A stretch of 64,000 nt of DNA from an uncultured Clostridia bacterium (lineage in GTDB: Bacteria; Bacillota; Clostridia; Lachnospirales; CAG-274). The notes under the pieces are model-generated. The model was given only the letters and a program-made list of their open reading frames with translations. It was not told where the DNA came from and did no database searches. Positions 42,470-51,298 of the stretch are shown here, one piece after another; position 1 is the stretch's first letter; every line of letters starts with the position of its first letter. Where the stretch lies: contig CANQXR010000010.1 in assembly GCA_947627855.1 (NCBI GenBank), positions 1 to 64,000 on the forward strand, given 5' to 3'. A program made the translations under genes and the position numbers.

Positions 42470-45118
42470 TTACATAATAAAAAGCCTGACGTGATTGTCG
42501 TCAAGCCTTGACATAACCCTGTATTTTGTCTTTTCCTCAGATTTTGCCGCAATGCCGTTTTCCGACGGACGGCAATAGCCGTTTACCTCACAGCTTCCGT
42601 CGTCCACAGCCACAAGCATACCCAGCATTCCCACAGGCGACCATTCCACGCGGTCCTCACGTCTTATGTAGGTCTGAGTGTTGTCGTACTCCGGATTCGT
42701 AATGAATCTCGTTTCCGTAATTTTTTTCTCACTTCCGTCCTTTTCCGAGGATTCAAGCTCCACTGTTTCCGTAAGCTTTGCCCCGAAAATGTCCGTCATA
42801 TATCTGTTTTTCCATACCTCGCTCTGCGTGTTTCCCACTATGGACGGAACCGCCGAAACAACCCCGAGAATATAGTCGTCAGAGGGAGCAGCAATACGTA
42901 TTTTCTCACCCTCAAGGGTAACAAACAAACCCCGCCTGTCCTCGTTTTCGGAATTTCCGTCAAGCCACTCAAAATACTCCGCATAGTCCGCTCCGTTTGA
43001 ATTGTAGTTTCCCATTATGCTGAGCGAGCCTGTCCTTCCAAGACGCAGGGCGTTTGAACGTGCATCATCTCCCGTGCCGTTTCCCACAATAAACATATCA
43101 TCTCTTGTGGTACTGTCAGACAAGTTATACCTGCCGAAAAGATTGTTGTATGCTGAATTCTGAATATAGAGATACCACCCTATTGCCGTATTGCAGCTCT
43201 CTGAAACATTATTGCCTTTTCCCATAGTTACGCTGTAGCTGCTGCCGCTGTAATTATCTTCTCCTACGACAATGCAATGGTCGTAGTCAACAGTATTTTT
43301 CGTACCGAAAATGGCTATGCTCGAATCTGCCGTTTCATTATCCGAGCCGACTACAATATTGTTATCGCCACTTACATCATTGTTTTTTCCGAATACAAGG
43401 CTTACGCCATATGCTTCATTGCTTGGATCGTTTACAACACTGCCGGCTTTATATCCCTCATCTGTGACAGGTATTCCCAGAGCCTTCCTCACCTCACCGG
43501 TCGTTGCAGCTCCCGTGCCGCCCTTGCTTATGGGGAGTATTCCCGTTATGTCGCCGCTTTCAAGCCCATGGGTATGCTCCTTCCATGACAGCGCTTTCCA
43601 CCCCGAATCCCAGCCTCTCGAAACATTGCCATGTCTCACATACATCGATGAGCTGTTGTCAGGACCCACAGGAATCCAGAGCTGAGCAACATCGTAAGCA
43701 CCCTCAGCAAGATTTAAAAGCATACCCCATTGGCTCGGAGGGTTGGGTATAGTGCCAATAGTATAGTTGCAGTACACTGCCCCCGACCCAATGCTTCGCC
43801 ATTCCTCAGCCGAATCGGTTTTCGCTATGGAAATGCGCCTTAAAAAAGCATCTCTTCCGAAAACTCCCCATTCTCCGCCTATGGCACGGGAATAAACAGG
43901 CTGCCCCGGATAAGTTCCGCTTGAAATATACAGCTGAAGACTCGGACTTGTATATGCCAGAACCACCAGAGTTCCCCATGCTATAACAGGCGGATAATGT
44001 GTATCCTTGGTCTTGTCGTTGTAACTGCAGTGCCATATGCCTGTTGTATTGTAGTTGTCCCAGTCGCTGCCCTGCGTGACCGCTCCCATGTAGGGAATGT
44101 AGGCTTTGCCTGCTTTCGGTGTTCCGCCCTGCAAATACATTCCCTGTGTTTCGCCGCCTACATTGACTTTTCCCAGCTTGCTGACAGTGCCGTCCGAAAG
44201 AGCATTGCTTATAACCTTGTTCTGAACGGGATTTTCCGAAACGGAGCTGAGAGAGCCGTCCACAGCGACCTTCGTGTCCTGTTCCGGCGGAGTATATCCA
44301 AGGGCCTTTACTACCTCCGACTTCGTAAGCTCTCCTCTTATGTCGGAGCCGGACTTGTTTTCCACATTCCCAAGTCCTATGTTTGCCGCCGTTATGTTTA
44401 CACTGCCCGTTCTGTATCCGTTCTCGGCACTTCCCTTTACTCCCGAAACGGCATTCTTCTGTGCGCCTGCCTCTATTCCATCAAGCTTTTTCTTGTCGTT
44501 GGCAGACATAAGACCCTCAGTCAATGAGGTTGCCGCCGTATATGTCGTATCAGTGTCCTGCTCCGGCGGAGTATATCCAAGAGCCTTTACTACCTCCGCT
44601 TTCGTAAGCTCTCCCCTTATGTCGGAGCCGGACTTGTTTTCCACATTCCCAAGCCCTATGTCTGCCGCCGTTATATTCACACTGCCCGTTCTGTATTCCT
44701 TCTCGGCACTTCCCTTCACTCCCGAAACAATATTGTCGTGGGTATGCTCCTTCAGCGCATAGACCTCTCCCATGGAATCCGTAAGCTCCTTGACGGCAAA
44801 ATATATATGCCCCTCTTCACCGTTGTGAAAAACGCATATATCCACATATTCATCTCCCACACAAAGCCCCTCTTTGGGAATGTTTTCCTCGGTGCATTTC
44901 TTTACAGAGGCTCCGCCGGTAATAAGTCCGTCCGGAATATCTATAATTTCTCCCTTTCTCTCACCGTCTGCATAAAGACTGTATGATGCCCCATATCCCT
45001 TTGTGGGAACGCTCTCTCTGACAACTGAATATTTGGGAAAGCCTCCCTTTTCTTCATATGATATGTCCGACATATTCTTCAGCTCAGACACTGAATCCAT
45101 AGAAATGCTTCTTCTCAT
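42470..45118 (-). CDS. Tail fibre with G2-type self-cleaving chaperone domain
   Basis: 882 residues. Order: N-terminal attachment part (1-130); two near-identical 93-residue repeats (GSVNITA..IGLGNVENKSG..) encoded by DNA repeats at 44279-44470 and 44558-44750; a pyocin-knob-like part with GGTGAATTGEVRKALGI near residue 530; a YadA-head-like stretch of GxNN repeats (about 565-680); and a C-terminal domain resembling Peptidase_G2 (starts near GADYAEYFEW, about 695), which in related fibres helps trimer folding and then cuts itself off. It binds the host surface. Downstream of the baseplate genes, with a small fibre-linked gene on each side. Confidence 0.85.
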   Translation of the reverse strand: MRRSISMDSVSELKNMSDISYEEKGGFPKYSVVRESVPTKGYGASYSLYADGERKGEIIDIPDGLITGGASVKKCTEENIPKEGLCVGDEYVDICVFHNGEEGHIYFAVKELTDSMGEVYALKEHTHDNIVSGVKGSAEKEYRTGSVNITAADIGLGNVENKSGSDIRGELTKAEVVKALGYTPPEQDTDTTYTAATSLTEGLMSANDKKKLDGIEAGAQKNAVSGVKGSAENGYRTGSVNITAANIGLGNVENKSGSDIRGELTKSEVVKALGYTPPEQDTKVAVDGSLSSVSENPVQNKVISNALSDGTVSKLGKVNVGGETQGMYLQGGTPKAGKAYIPYMGAVTQGSDWDNYNTTGIWHCSYNDKTKDTHYPPVIAWGTLVVLAYTSPSLQLYISSGTYPGQPVYSRAIGGEWGVFGRDAFLRRISIAKTDSAEEWRSIGSGAVYCNYTIGTIPNPPSQWGMLLNLAEGAYDVAQLWIPVGPDNSSSMYVRHGNVSRGWDSGWKALSWKEHTHGLESGDITGILPISKGGTGAATTGEVRKALGIPVTDEGYKAGSVVNDPSNEAYGVSLVFGKNNDVSGDNNIVVGSDNETADSSIAIFGTKNTVDYDHCIVVGEDNYSGSSYSVTMGKGNNVSESCNTAIGWYLYIQNSAYNNLFGRYNLSDSTTRDDMFIVGNGTGDDARSNALRLGRTGSLSIMGNYNSNGADYAEYFEWLDGNSENEDRRGLFVTLEGEKIRIAAPSDDYILGVVSAVPSIVGNTQSEVWKNRYMTDIFGAKLTETVELESSEKDGSEKKITETRFITNPEYDNTQTYIRREDRVEWSPVGMLGMLVAVDDGSCEVNGYCRPSENGIAAKSEEKTKYRVMSRLDDNHVRLFIM
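44279..44755 (-). repeat. Two tandem ~190-bp direct repeats in the fibre gene
   Basis: Copies starting near 44283 and 44562 (279 bases, 93 codons apart) are nearly identical over about 190 bases, separated by a short unique block. Recombination between them would remove 93 codons in frame and change fibre length. Confidence 0.8.
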
Positions 45119-45122
45119 AATA

Positions 45123-45503
45123 TCAGTCCCCCATAAAAATTGTTCTTATTTCTTCGGGCGTAATGTCAACAACATTCTTCTCTATTATGTCGACTATCGC
45201 CTCCTGATTCAGGCTTATGGTTCCGTCAGTGTCAACGTCAATTCCGCTGCCTATCCTTACTCCCCCAAGCCTGTCCTTTCCTGCTGCCCCCAGAACATAT
45301 GAACCTTCGCCGCCGTGTCCCTCTGATCCGCCCACGGCAATTCCTCCTGTAAATTCAATTGCTTTTCTTTCGCTGTTGTATACCGCCCTCGGTATGTTCC
45401 CCATTGCTTCGTCTATTATGTCCGCATTTGAATTGAAATCATCAACGTCATAATAATCCGTCTGGGCAGGCTTTTTCAGTCTGTAATTACGGGTATATTC
45501 CAC
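45123..45503 (-). CDS. Small tail protein linking baseplate and fibre
   Basis: 126 residues starting EYTRNYRLKKPAQTDYYDV, a phrase typical of the N-terminus of PBSX XkdV-like fibre proteins (attachment to the baseplate; DVDDFNSNADIIDEAM). The C-terminal half is glycine-rich and ends in an acidic helix. It looks like a fibre N-terminal module standing alone. I prefer GTG at 45503 (AAAGGAG eight bases ahead) over GTG 45512, which abuts that site. Confidence 0.7.
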   Translation of the reverse strand: MEYTRNYRLKKPAQTDYYDVDDFNSNADIIDEAMGNIPRAVYNSERKAIEFTGGIAVGGSEGHGGEGSYVLGAAGKDRLGGVRIGSGIDVDTDGTISLNQEAIVDIIEKNVVDITPEEIRTIFMGD

Positions 45504-45508
45504 TTGTT

Positions 45509-46069
45509 TCACTCCTTTGTCAAAAATGCAAGGTCAAGATCGTTTCTAATTTCATAGTGAGTGCAGGCTTTCATTTCGCCGTGTATGGCTTTTCTGAAGC
45601 TGCAATGCCTGTTTCTCAGAATTTCGGCTCTTATTCCTATGTTGGCAGGCAGAATCCTTTCAAGCATAGCTTTCATAATTTCAAACTGACCTGTGCTCTT
45701 TACACCTATTCTTATATTGAGTGTATATTCCTCATCGCCGTATTCAAGCTCAAAATGCGAACCAAACAGAACAGACAGCCTGTCATACAGCGTAGACATG
45801 GTGTAGGGCAGATCTCCCATAAGCCTGAAAATTATATTCTGCCGCCTCTGTGCTGTGTCAAGCCCGAAGCCGTTAAGACCGAGAATGCTCTCAAGCCTTT
45901 CAAGCCCTATGCTTTCGGCGCTTTGCACGAAGCTTTCGCCAAGTATAAATTCATTTATGCGCCAACAGTCGGTTATCCATAGCTGCAAAATCCTGCAAAG
46001 CTCCTTCATTTCCTCTGTATCGGCGTCATAAAAGGGCAGATAGTCTATAAGCCTGTTTGCTGCGCTCAA
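45509..46069 (-). CDS. Baseplate protein, YmfQ/DUF2313-like (XkdU-like)
   Basis: 186 residues, the usual size for this family, with the typical N-terminal DYLPFYDADTEEMKELC and the ERLESILGL... DTAQRRQNIIFRLMG stretch. In contractile-tail phages this protein completes the wedge next to the J-like protein. TTG start overlaps the preceding stop (TTGA), with GGAGG about ten bases ahead. Order J-like then YmfQ-like matches PBSX (XkdT, XkdU). Confidence 0.85.
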   Translation of the reverse strand: MSAANRLIDYLPFYDADTEEMKELCRILQLWITDCWRINEFILGESFVQSAESIGLERLESILGLNGFGLDTAQRRQNIIFRLMGDLPYTMSTLYDRLSVLFGSHFELEYGDEEYTLNIRIGVKSTGQFEIMKAMLERILPANIGIRAEILRNRHCSFRKAIHGEMKACTHYEIRNDLDLAFLTKE

Positions 46070-47145
46070 TTCAGGCTCACCTCCACATCAAGACTGCCTG
46101 CCATGGCTATGCAGTCGTCGGCTATTGATAAATTTTCATTCTGGGAATTTATATAAACCTCTTTTACGTCCTTTACACCCTTTACCTTTAAAAAGCAGCT
46201 TATAATGTGGGATATATAAACCGTTATGTTTTCATAGTCCTCCCATTTTTCGTTAAGCGTCTTTATATGGTTTTCAAAGGCAAGCCGCAGATCGTCATTT
46301 ATGTCGGAATTGCTGCCGTCCGATGTAACTCTGCACCTTACGTCCACATTTACGGAGCTTGCCCCCTCCACAGTGACAATATGCCCTATGGGAGCAAGCC
46401 CCACGCCATCGCCCTCATAATCAACAGGATCAATAGCCTCCTTCAGAGAATGTATAAGCTCCTCCGATGGAACAGTATTCTGTGACGAGGTTATGACAAG
46501 CTTCACAGTGCCGGCGCCCTTCCATTTGTCCGCACGGTATACCTTTACGCCGCCCACACCGTCAAAGGCCTTCACCTTGTTTTTGTAGTCAGCCACATTC
46601 CCTCCGAAAGCAATATTGTTTATGCTGTCAAAATACCTTTTGCGGAACGCCTCCGTTTCCTCCTCGTCCTCGCCGTAGATAAGTATTTCAACAGCAGCCG
46701 CATGACCAAGCCCCGAAATATTGTCTATGGGTATGAGAGAGCCTGTTATGTTTCCTGCACTGCCCCTTGTTTCGCACTTCATGGAATAAAAGTAATATCC
46801 CTTTTCTTCACCCAGATATTCCAATGTTTCAAAATTAAGTGTACCAAGGCTGAACCTTTCACCTGCTCCGACCATAACGTCAAATTCGCCCTTTACAACG
46901 GCAAAGCCTGCCTTATAAGGCTCCAGCCCTCTTTCGGCGGCACGCCTTATAAGATATTCTCTTGCCTGCGTGTCGGCAAAAACCTGATTCAGAATTTCAT
47001 CAAGATCGGCATAAAGCTGACTTAACTCTATTGCCGCCGGAGCAAGAGCATCATATATAATGCTGCCCTCTCTCTTGTCAAATTTTCCGTTTACGTTGGA
47101 AAGCATATCGTTTAATATATTCTCAAATGTTTTTTCTTCAAACAC
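46066..47145 (-). CDS. Baseplate J-like protein (XkdT-like)
   Basis: 359 residues, a normal length. Family features include the early DLDEILNQVFADTQAREYLIRRAAERG and the central RGSAGNITGSLIPIDNISG and FGGNVADYKNKV stretches. It forms the wedge of the contractile-tail baseplate. GTG start overlaps the end of the XkdS-like gene by eight bases, so the two are coupled. Confidence 0.9.
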   Translation of the reverse strand: MFEEKTFENILNDMLSNVNGKFDKREGSIIYDALAPAAIELSQLYADLDEILNQVFADTQAREYLIRRAAERGLEPYKAGFAVVKGEFDVMVGAGERFSLGTLNFETLEYLGEEKGYYFYSMKCETRGSAGNITGSLIPIDNISGLGHAAAVEILIYGEDEEETEAFRKRYFDSINNIAFGGNVADYKNKVKAFDGVGGVKVYRADKWKGAGTVKLVITSSQNTVPSEELIHSLKEAIDPVDYEGDGVGLAPIGHIVTVEGASSVNVDVRCRVTSDGSNSDINDDLRLAFENHIKTLNEKWEDYENITVYISHIISCFLKVKGVKDVKEVYINSQNENLSIADDCIAMAGSLDVEVSLN

Positions 47146-47527
47146 TCACATACACCCCCTCTCTTATATCCCCCTCGGCAGTAGAAGCAGTAAACCTCAC
47201 ATACAGGCTTACCTTGTCTATGTCGCTGAATTCAAAGTCATAAACGGAATATATCCTGCTGTCGGCAGTGAGAGCCTCCCCTATTATAGACGGTATGAGC
47301 GCCTTTGCCTCCGACTTGCTTTTTCCTATAAGCCTGTTAAGCTCAACGCCGTAGTTAAAGCTGTAAATCAGATATTCATATCTTTCCGTCATAAGTATTT
47401 TATATATTGCCTGTCTGACTGCCTCCCTGCCGTCAGTGTTTCCCCTTATGTTTTCCTTTTCAAGCCTCCATGTAAAGGAGGGCATTGACATAACCCTGTC
47501 GGCACTGATGTTTCCCAAAGGTATCAT
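47138..47527 (-). CDS. DUF2634 baseplate protein (XkdS-like, gp25-like)
   Basis: 129 residues resembling DUF2634/GPW-gp25: PSFTWRLEKENIRG near the start, then GREAVRQAIYKILMTERYEYLIYSFNYGVEL. It is a core baseplate component that joins wedges to the sheath. ATG 47527 has GGAG eight bases ahead; TTG 47533 is a weaker alternative. It sits directly before the J-like gene, as in PBSX. Confidence 0.88.
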   Translation of the reverse strand: MIPLGNISADRVMSMPSFTWRLEKENIRGNTDGREAVRQAIYKILMTERYEYLIYSFNYGVELNRLIGKSKSEAKALIPSIIGEALTADSRIYSVYDFEFSDIDKVSLYVRFTASTAEGDIREGVYVSV

Positions 47528-47543
47528 GGTCAAAGCTCCTTTC

Positions 47544-48194
47544 TCAACTAAGTTTCAACATCTGCCCCGGATAAATCGTGTAAGGGTAAGAAATGCCGTT
47601 AAGCTCCGCAATTCCGGTGTAAAGCCCGCCGCTGCCAAGCTGGGCTTTGGCAATGTTCCAAAGACAGTCGCCGCTTTTTACGGTATAAGACGCAGCAGTT
47701 TCTTTGGACTCTCTCACGACCTCCTCCACAACGCCCTTTTCGGTGATTTCGGCTTTCTTTATTTCCGCCGTCCTGTACTCCCGAAGATTCAGATCCACAT
47801 AAAAATCCCCTTCCTCGCCACCGTTTTCCCTTACGGTATATCCCTCTATGCTCAACATCATATCTCCGCCGAATATGCTGCGTCCGTCAGGCAGATTTCT
47901 CAGAATAATAAGGCGAAAGGGCTTTTTGTCAGCCATTATATTTCTGAACAGATTGAGGAAAAAAAGAGGTTCTTTGAAATCAGATGAATTTACGCCTATG
48001 TTGTCGTCCTTCGGCAGCAATACACTGAAGCTTATGTTTCTCAGCCCTATATCCTTAAGAATGCTTATTTCTCCCGAATTTATAAGGTCAACAACAGTAT
48101 TCCTGCCGTTATATCTGGTTGTGAAAACCTCCGGCGGCACAGGCAGCTCCGCCGTTATATTCCTGTATTCGTAATTTATTATAAATCTGTACAT
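47544..48194 (-). CDS. LysM-containing tail protein (XkdP-like)
   Basis: 216 residues: an N-terminal beta domain (about 1-155), a short basic/acidic linker and a C-terminal LysM domain (SYTVKSGDCLWNIAKAQLG, about 165-215) that in tails binds next to the hub or reaches peptidoglycan. ATG 48194 is chosen because the GAGGAGGAG site lies just ahead; GTG 48209 would place that site inside the gene. It usually follows the tape measure, and here it follows the 299-residue protein that may play that part. Confidence 0.85.
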   Translation of the reverse strand: MYRFIINYEYRNITAELPVPPEVFTTRYNGRNTVVDLINSGEISILKDIGLRNISFSVLLPKDDNIGVNSSDFKEPLFFLNLFRNIMADKKPFRLIILRNLPDGRSIFGGDMMLSIEGYTVRENGGEEGDFYVDLNLREYRTAEIKKAEITEKGVVEEVVRESKETAASYTVKSGDCLWNIAKAQLGSGGLYTGIAELNGISYPYTIYPGQMLKLS

Positions 48195-48205
48195 ACTGCT
48201 CCTCC

Positions 48206-49105
48206 TCACCCATAAAAGCCGTTTGCCTCTCTCGATACGGCCTCGGCAATAAGATCGGCTATTTTATCGGCTATCTCCTCTGCGTCGATCTCTGCCGCCT
48301 CGCCGCTTGAATACAGATTTACGGTAGGGTTTATATTGTTTGTAAAGCTGCGGTGATCTTCTCCCCCGGAATTGAAAAAGCCGCTCAGAAGATTTTCGGT
48401 GTTTTCGGAAGCCCCTGTACTCCCCGATGTATCACGGGCAGCAAAGATATCAGAAAATGCCCCATAACCAACGCCGGAGCCTTCGCCCCCATGCGCTCCC
48501 GGAAAATTTCCCGAAAAATTTCCCGTAAAATTTCCGTCAGAATCTCCGTAAAAGAAAGCCTTTTCATTATAGTGATTGAAGATTTTGCCGTCCATCTCCG
48601 ACAGACTGTTCTCCAGAAACACACCGTGAGCGTCCCCATGGGGCTTTTCGTCATATTCACCGCCCCTTTCGGGAGCATAAATCCCATATCTTTTTTCTCC
48701 CCCGCTTTTGCCGTAAAGCCTGTCCTCATCAGCCTCAAAAGGAAGTCTTATACCCTCTCCCCTGAGAACCTCCGCAGGCGATGCAAAAGCGTTATTGTAA
48801 ATTTTTTCATCACCGGCTCTGAAATACTCCCTCAGCCCTCCCGAAAAATCATGAGGATCGATTTTTTCCCATAATGCTCCGTCCGCTCCCCCATCGGCAA
48901 TGTATTTGTATATTTCCCTTTGTATGCCGCCCTGTCCGCCGTTTTTTTCGCCGCCGTACAGGCTTTCATAGAATCGGTTTGTTATAAAGCTTTCCTCATT
49001 GAAATAGGAATTATAAATGTTCTGAAAAAAGCTTTCATAAACATCGTGGGAACCGTCCTCATCATATGAAAAATATTCCTTTAAAAGTCCGCTCAGATCC
49101 TCCAT
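48206..49105 (-). CDS. Possible short tape-measure-like protein
   Basis: 299 residues, not clearly recognised. The first two thirds are low in predicted structure: Gly-, Asp-, Tyr- and Phe-rich, with repeats such as NFTGNFSGNFPG. The last 45 residues (NNINPTVNLYSSGEAAEID..EEIADKIADLIAEAV) look like the C-terminal end of clostridial tape-measure proteins, an NxxxNV strand followed by an amphipathic helix. It sits directly before the LysM gene, the place a tape measure normally occupies in PBSX. No other tape-measure candidate exists here. If it is one, the tail would be very short. Start overlaps the DUF2577 stop. Confidence 0.55.
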   Translation of the reverse strand: MEDLSGLLKEYFSYDEDGSHDVYESFFQNIYNSYFNEESFITNRFYESLYGGEKNGGQGGIQREIYKYIADGGADGALWEKIDPHDFSGGLREYFRAGDEKIYNNAFASPAEVLRGEGIRLPFEADEDRLYGKSGGEKRYGIYAPERGGEYDEKPHGDAHGVFLENSLSEMDGKIFNHYNEKAFFYGDSDGNFTGNFSGNFPGAHGGEGSGVGYGAFSDIFAARDTSGSTGASENTENLLSGFFNSGGEDHRSFTNNINPTVNLYSSGEAAEIDAEEIADKIADLIAEAVSREANGFYG

Positions 49106-49374
49106 TATTCAACCTCCGCAATTCTGTCGATGACAAGATATCTCTGTCCGCCGCCGGCGCAAAGCAAAGCCACCTCGTCGTCTATATTCAGTCCGCAGCC
49201 GTTTCCGAATGCCGTTTCGGTAAAAACAAGAAACTTTTCCGTAATGGTAAGCTTTTCGTTTATCCTGATTTCGTAAGGCTCTATGGACGTGACTCTGCCT
49301 ATGGCAAAATCAGCAGGAAACCCTGCCTCCGTCTGATTTTTGCAGATTTCCCTTATTGCGTCTGTCATTTTCAT
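49105..49374 (-). CDS. DUF2577 tail protein (XkdR-like)
   Basis: 89 residues, an OB-fold-like small tail protein (FAIGRVTSIEPYEIRINEKL, then VALLCAGGGQRYLVIDRI). In PBSX-type tails this is a small baseplate/hub-tip component lying between the hub and DUF2634 genes. Here it directly follows the hub gene, and two other genes come before DUF2634. AGGTG precedes the ATG. Confidence 0.88.
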   Translation of the reverse strand: MKMTDAIREICKNQTEAGFPADFAIGRVTSIEPYEIRINEKLTITEKFLVFTETAFGNGCGLNIDDEVALLCAGGGQRYLVIDRIAEVE

Positions 49375-49411
49375 ATTCTCACCTCCGATTACGCAAATAT
49401 ATCCGTGTCGG

Positions 49412-50377
49412 CTATAATTCCAGACTAAGGCTCATTTTATGAAGCCCGTTTTCAAATGTGTGAACCGCCCTGTCAACAACAACGGTTTTTGCTATATTCT
49501 CATCGCCGCTGATGTTCAGCCAGATGCGGCTGCCACCCCTTACAGTGACATCTCCCATATCCTCTATGGTAATGCTTCTGCTTATTCTGTTCTTGGCTCT
49601 CAGTATGCCCTCCGCCGCCTCCTGTGAGGCCGCTCCGCTCAGAATATCCTGCTTCGTCAGAATGTCCGTATACTGCAAAACTCCCCATTTGCCTATGCTT
49701 TCCTCGTCCTGCGCCGTATAACACACATTCTCCTCTCTGCCTATAAAAAGCTTTACACGGTTGTAGGTGTCGGAGTCAATGCTTGTTGTCATACGAAAAT
49801 CCATAAGCCCCTCCATTTCCTCCTTCGCAAGGAGCGGCAAAACCATATTGTTTGTGTCCTTAAAGCAAAGGCTGCCGAAATCGTCATATAATATGAATTC
49901 CCTTCCCGTAGCCTTTTTCGTAAGCTCTATGCCTGTGAGAATTATGTCAAACAGGCTTGTATTTGACTCTATTCTGTCGGGCAGAATATATCCGCTTTCC
50001 TCTATCGCCCCTGTTCTGAGCCGGAAGTCATCGGCTATAAGCCTTACAAGAGAGCTGCAGCTTATTCCCGAATATATGTATGTATCCTTATTTTTAAGAT
50101 ATCTCAGCTGATCGTATGCCCTGACGGTTATGATCTGCTCTTTGGAGCGTGATTTTGTAAATACATAGCCGTAAAACATATTTACGCCGTCAACGGAAAA
50201 TGCTGCGGTGCTGCCCTCATAAAAAGGAAACACATCTTCTGCGGCGTCCCTTGCGACGGAAAATTCAAGCACGCTCGGCGAACCGCTTCTGTAATATGTA
50301 AGCTTTATTTTTCCACAGCATATCGCCGCCATATCAAACTGCTCGCTGCCGTTGTTTATAATCAGACTTATGCCCAT
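49412..50377 (-). CDS. Tail hub protein (XkdQ-like, gpD family)
   Basis: 321 residues, with the family's N-terminal beta domain (CGKIKLTYYRSGSPSVLEFSV) and YLKNKDTYIYSGISCSSLVRLIADDF in the middle. It makes the hub at the end of the tail tube, below the tape measure. In PBSX it follows the tape measure and LysM genes; here it follows the chaperone genes directly, with only seven bases between. Size is normal. Confidence 0.88.
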   Translation of the reverse strand: MGISLIINNGSEQFDMAAICCGKIKLTYYRSGSPSVLEFSVARDAAEDVFPFYEGSTAAFSVDGVNMFYGYVFTKSRSKEQIITVRAYDQLRYLKNKDTYIYSGISCSSLVRLIADDFRLRTGAIEESGYILPDRIESNTSLFDIILTGIELTKKATGREFILYDDFGSLCFKDTNNMVLPLLAKEEMEGLMDFRMTTSIDSDTYNRVKLFIGREENVCYTAQDEESIGKWGVLQYTDILTKQDILSGAASQEAAEGILRAKNRISRSITIEDMGDVTVRGGSRIWLNISGDENIAKTVVVDRAVHTFENGLHKMSLSLEL

Positions 50378-50384
50378 ATGCCCC

Positions 50385-50870
50385 TCACCTTCTTCCGCTG
50401 TTTTTAATTCTTATTTTTTCATCAATAAATGCGCCTATGCAAGCCCTCTCCCTTACGCTCATACTGAGGAACTCCAAAGGAGCAATACCCATTTCAAAGG
50501 CAGCAAGACAGGCATAAACCGCCTCTCCCTCTCCCCTCATAAGCATTGAAGAAACCTCACCCTTAAGCTGAGAAAAGCTCATATCAAGTCCGCTCGCCTT
50601 TATTATCTGCCTGTATAAAAAAAGAGCCTCCCCCGGGAGCAGCCCCCTTAAAATATCCTCATAGGAAAGTGTCGGCTCTATACAGCCCACAGCAATAACA
50701 CGCCTTATGAACTCCCCCTCCGACCGCGCCTCTATGCCCTTAAGCTCCTCCTCGGAAAGTCCCCTGATTATGAATTCAAGAATCCCTCCGAAACCATCTC
50801 TGAGCCTTTCGGAAACAACCACCCTCTCCCGCCGACCCTCTCCGAAGTCAAAAAAGCCCCTTAAACTCAT
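50385..50870 (-). CDS. Second tail-assembly chaperone-like protein
   Basis: 161 residues. The layout FIIRGLSEEELKGIEARS..., then EFIRRVIAVGCIEPTLSYED and LLPGEALFLYRQIIKASG follows that of XkdN-like tail-assembly chaperones, as does the gene just upstream, so the two look like diverged tandem copies. The C-terminal 55 residues (VYACLAAFEMGIAPLEFLSMSVRERA) resemble the extended part made by frameshift in siphophage chaperones. ATG overlaps the previous stop (ATGA). It lies where the tape measure gene would be expected to start. Confidence 0.65.
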   Translation of the reverse strand: MSLRGFFDFGEGRRERVVVSERLRDGFGGILEFIIRGLSEEELKGIEARSEGEFIRRVIAVGCIEPTLSYEDILRGLLPGEALFLYRQIIKASGLDMSFSQLKGEVSSMLMRGEGEAVYACLAAFEMGIAPLEFLSMSVRERACIGAFIDEKIRIKNSGRR

Positions 50871-51232
50871 ACGTCCTCACCGAAGCCCGACAATCTGAGT
50901 ATCTCCGCCGCAAGATGGGATATCTCCCCGGCAAGCAGAACCCGCCTTACATAGTCCTCGGGTGTCCTCGCCCCGACCTCCTCAAGACTGCCTGCGTCCT
51001 TGAAGGAGGGAGAAACACAGCCCCTTATTATAACGGCATATTTGAAAACATTCATATCGCCTTTGCCGGAAATATTGGCTCTGTTTTTTGCCCCCTCAAA
51101 CTCCTCTGTCGTAAGCGCCTTTATTCTGAATAAAAGGGGCTTTCCCTCCGTATCGCTTATACGATTGGAAAGGGCTATTTCCTTATATATATTGTCAACC
51201 CTGTTGAGATTAAGAAATTCCTGCGCATTCAT
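50867..51232 (-). CDS. Tail-assembly chaperone (XkdN-like)
   Basis: 121 residues, the XkdN family: short N-terminus, FRIKALTTEEFEGAKNRA, FKYAVIIRGCVSPSF and a final LLAGEISHLAAEILRLSGF. In related phages such proteins bind the tape measure during tail assembly. It follows the tube gene after a hairpin and is overlapped by a second similar gene. Confidence 0.82.
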   Translation of the reverse strand: MNAQEFLNLNRVDNIYKEIALSNRISDTEGKPLLFRIKALTTEEFEGAKNRANISGKGDMNVFKYAVIIRGCVSPSFKDAGSLEEVGARTPEDYVRRVLLAGEISHLAAEILRLSGFGEDV

Positions 51233-51269
51233 TTGCTGCCGCCCTCCGATTTATATAAAAATAAAGCTC

Positions 51270-51291
51270 CCCCGGCGGATAAAAGCCGGGG
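51270..51291 (-). terminator. Hairpin between tube and chaperone genes
   Basis: CCCCGGC/GCCGGGG (51270-51276 with 51285-51291) with an 8-nt loop and a moderate T-rich stretch after it on the minus strand. It is well placed to lower chaperone expression relative to the abundant tube and sheath, as a partial terminator. Confidence 0.6.
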
Positions 51292-51298
51292 AAACAAA

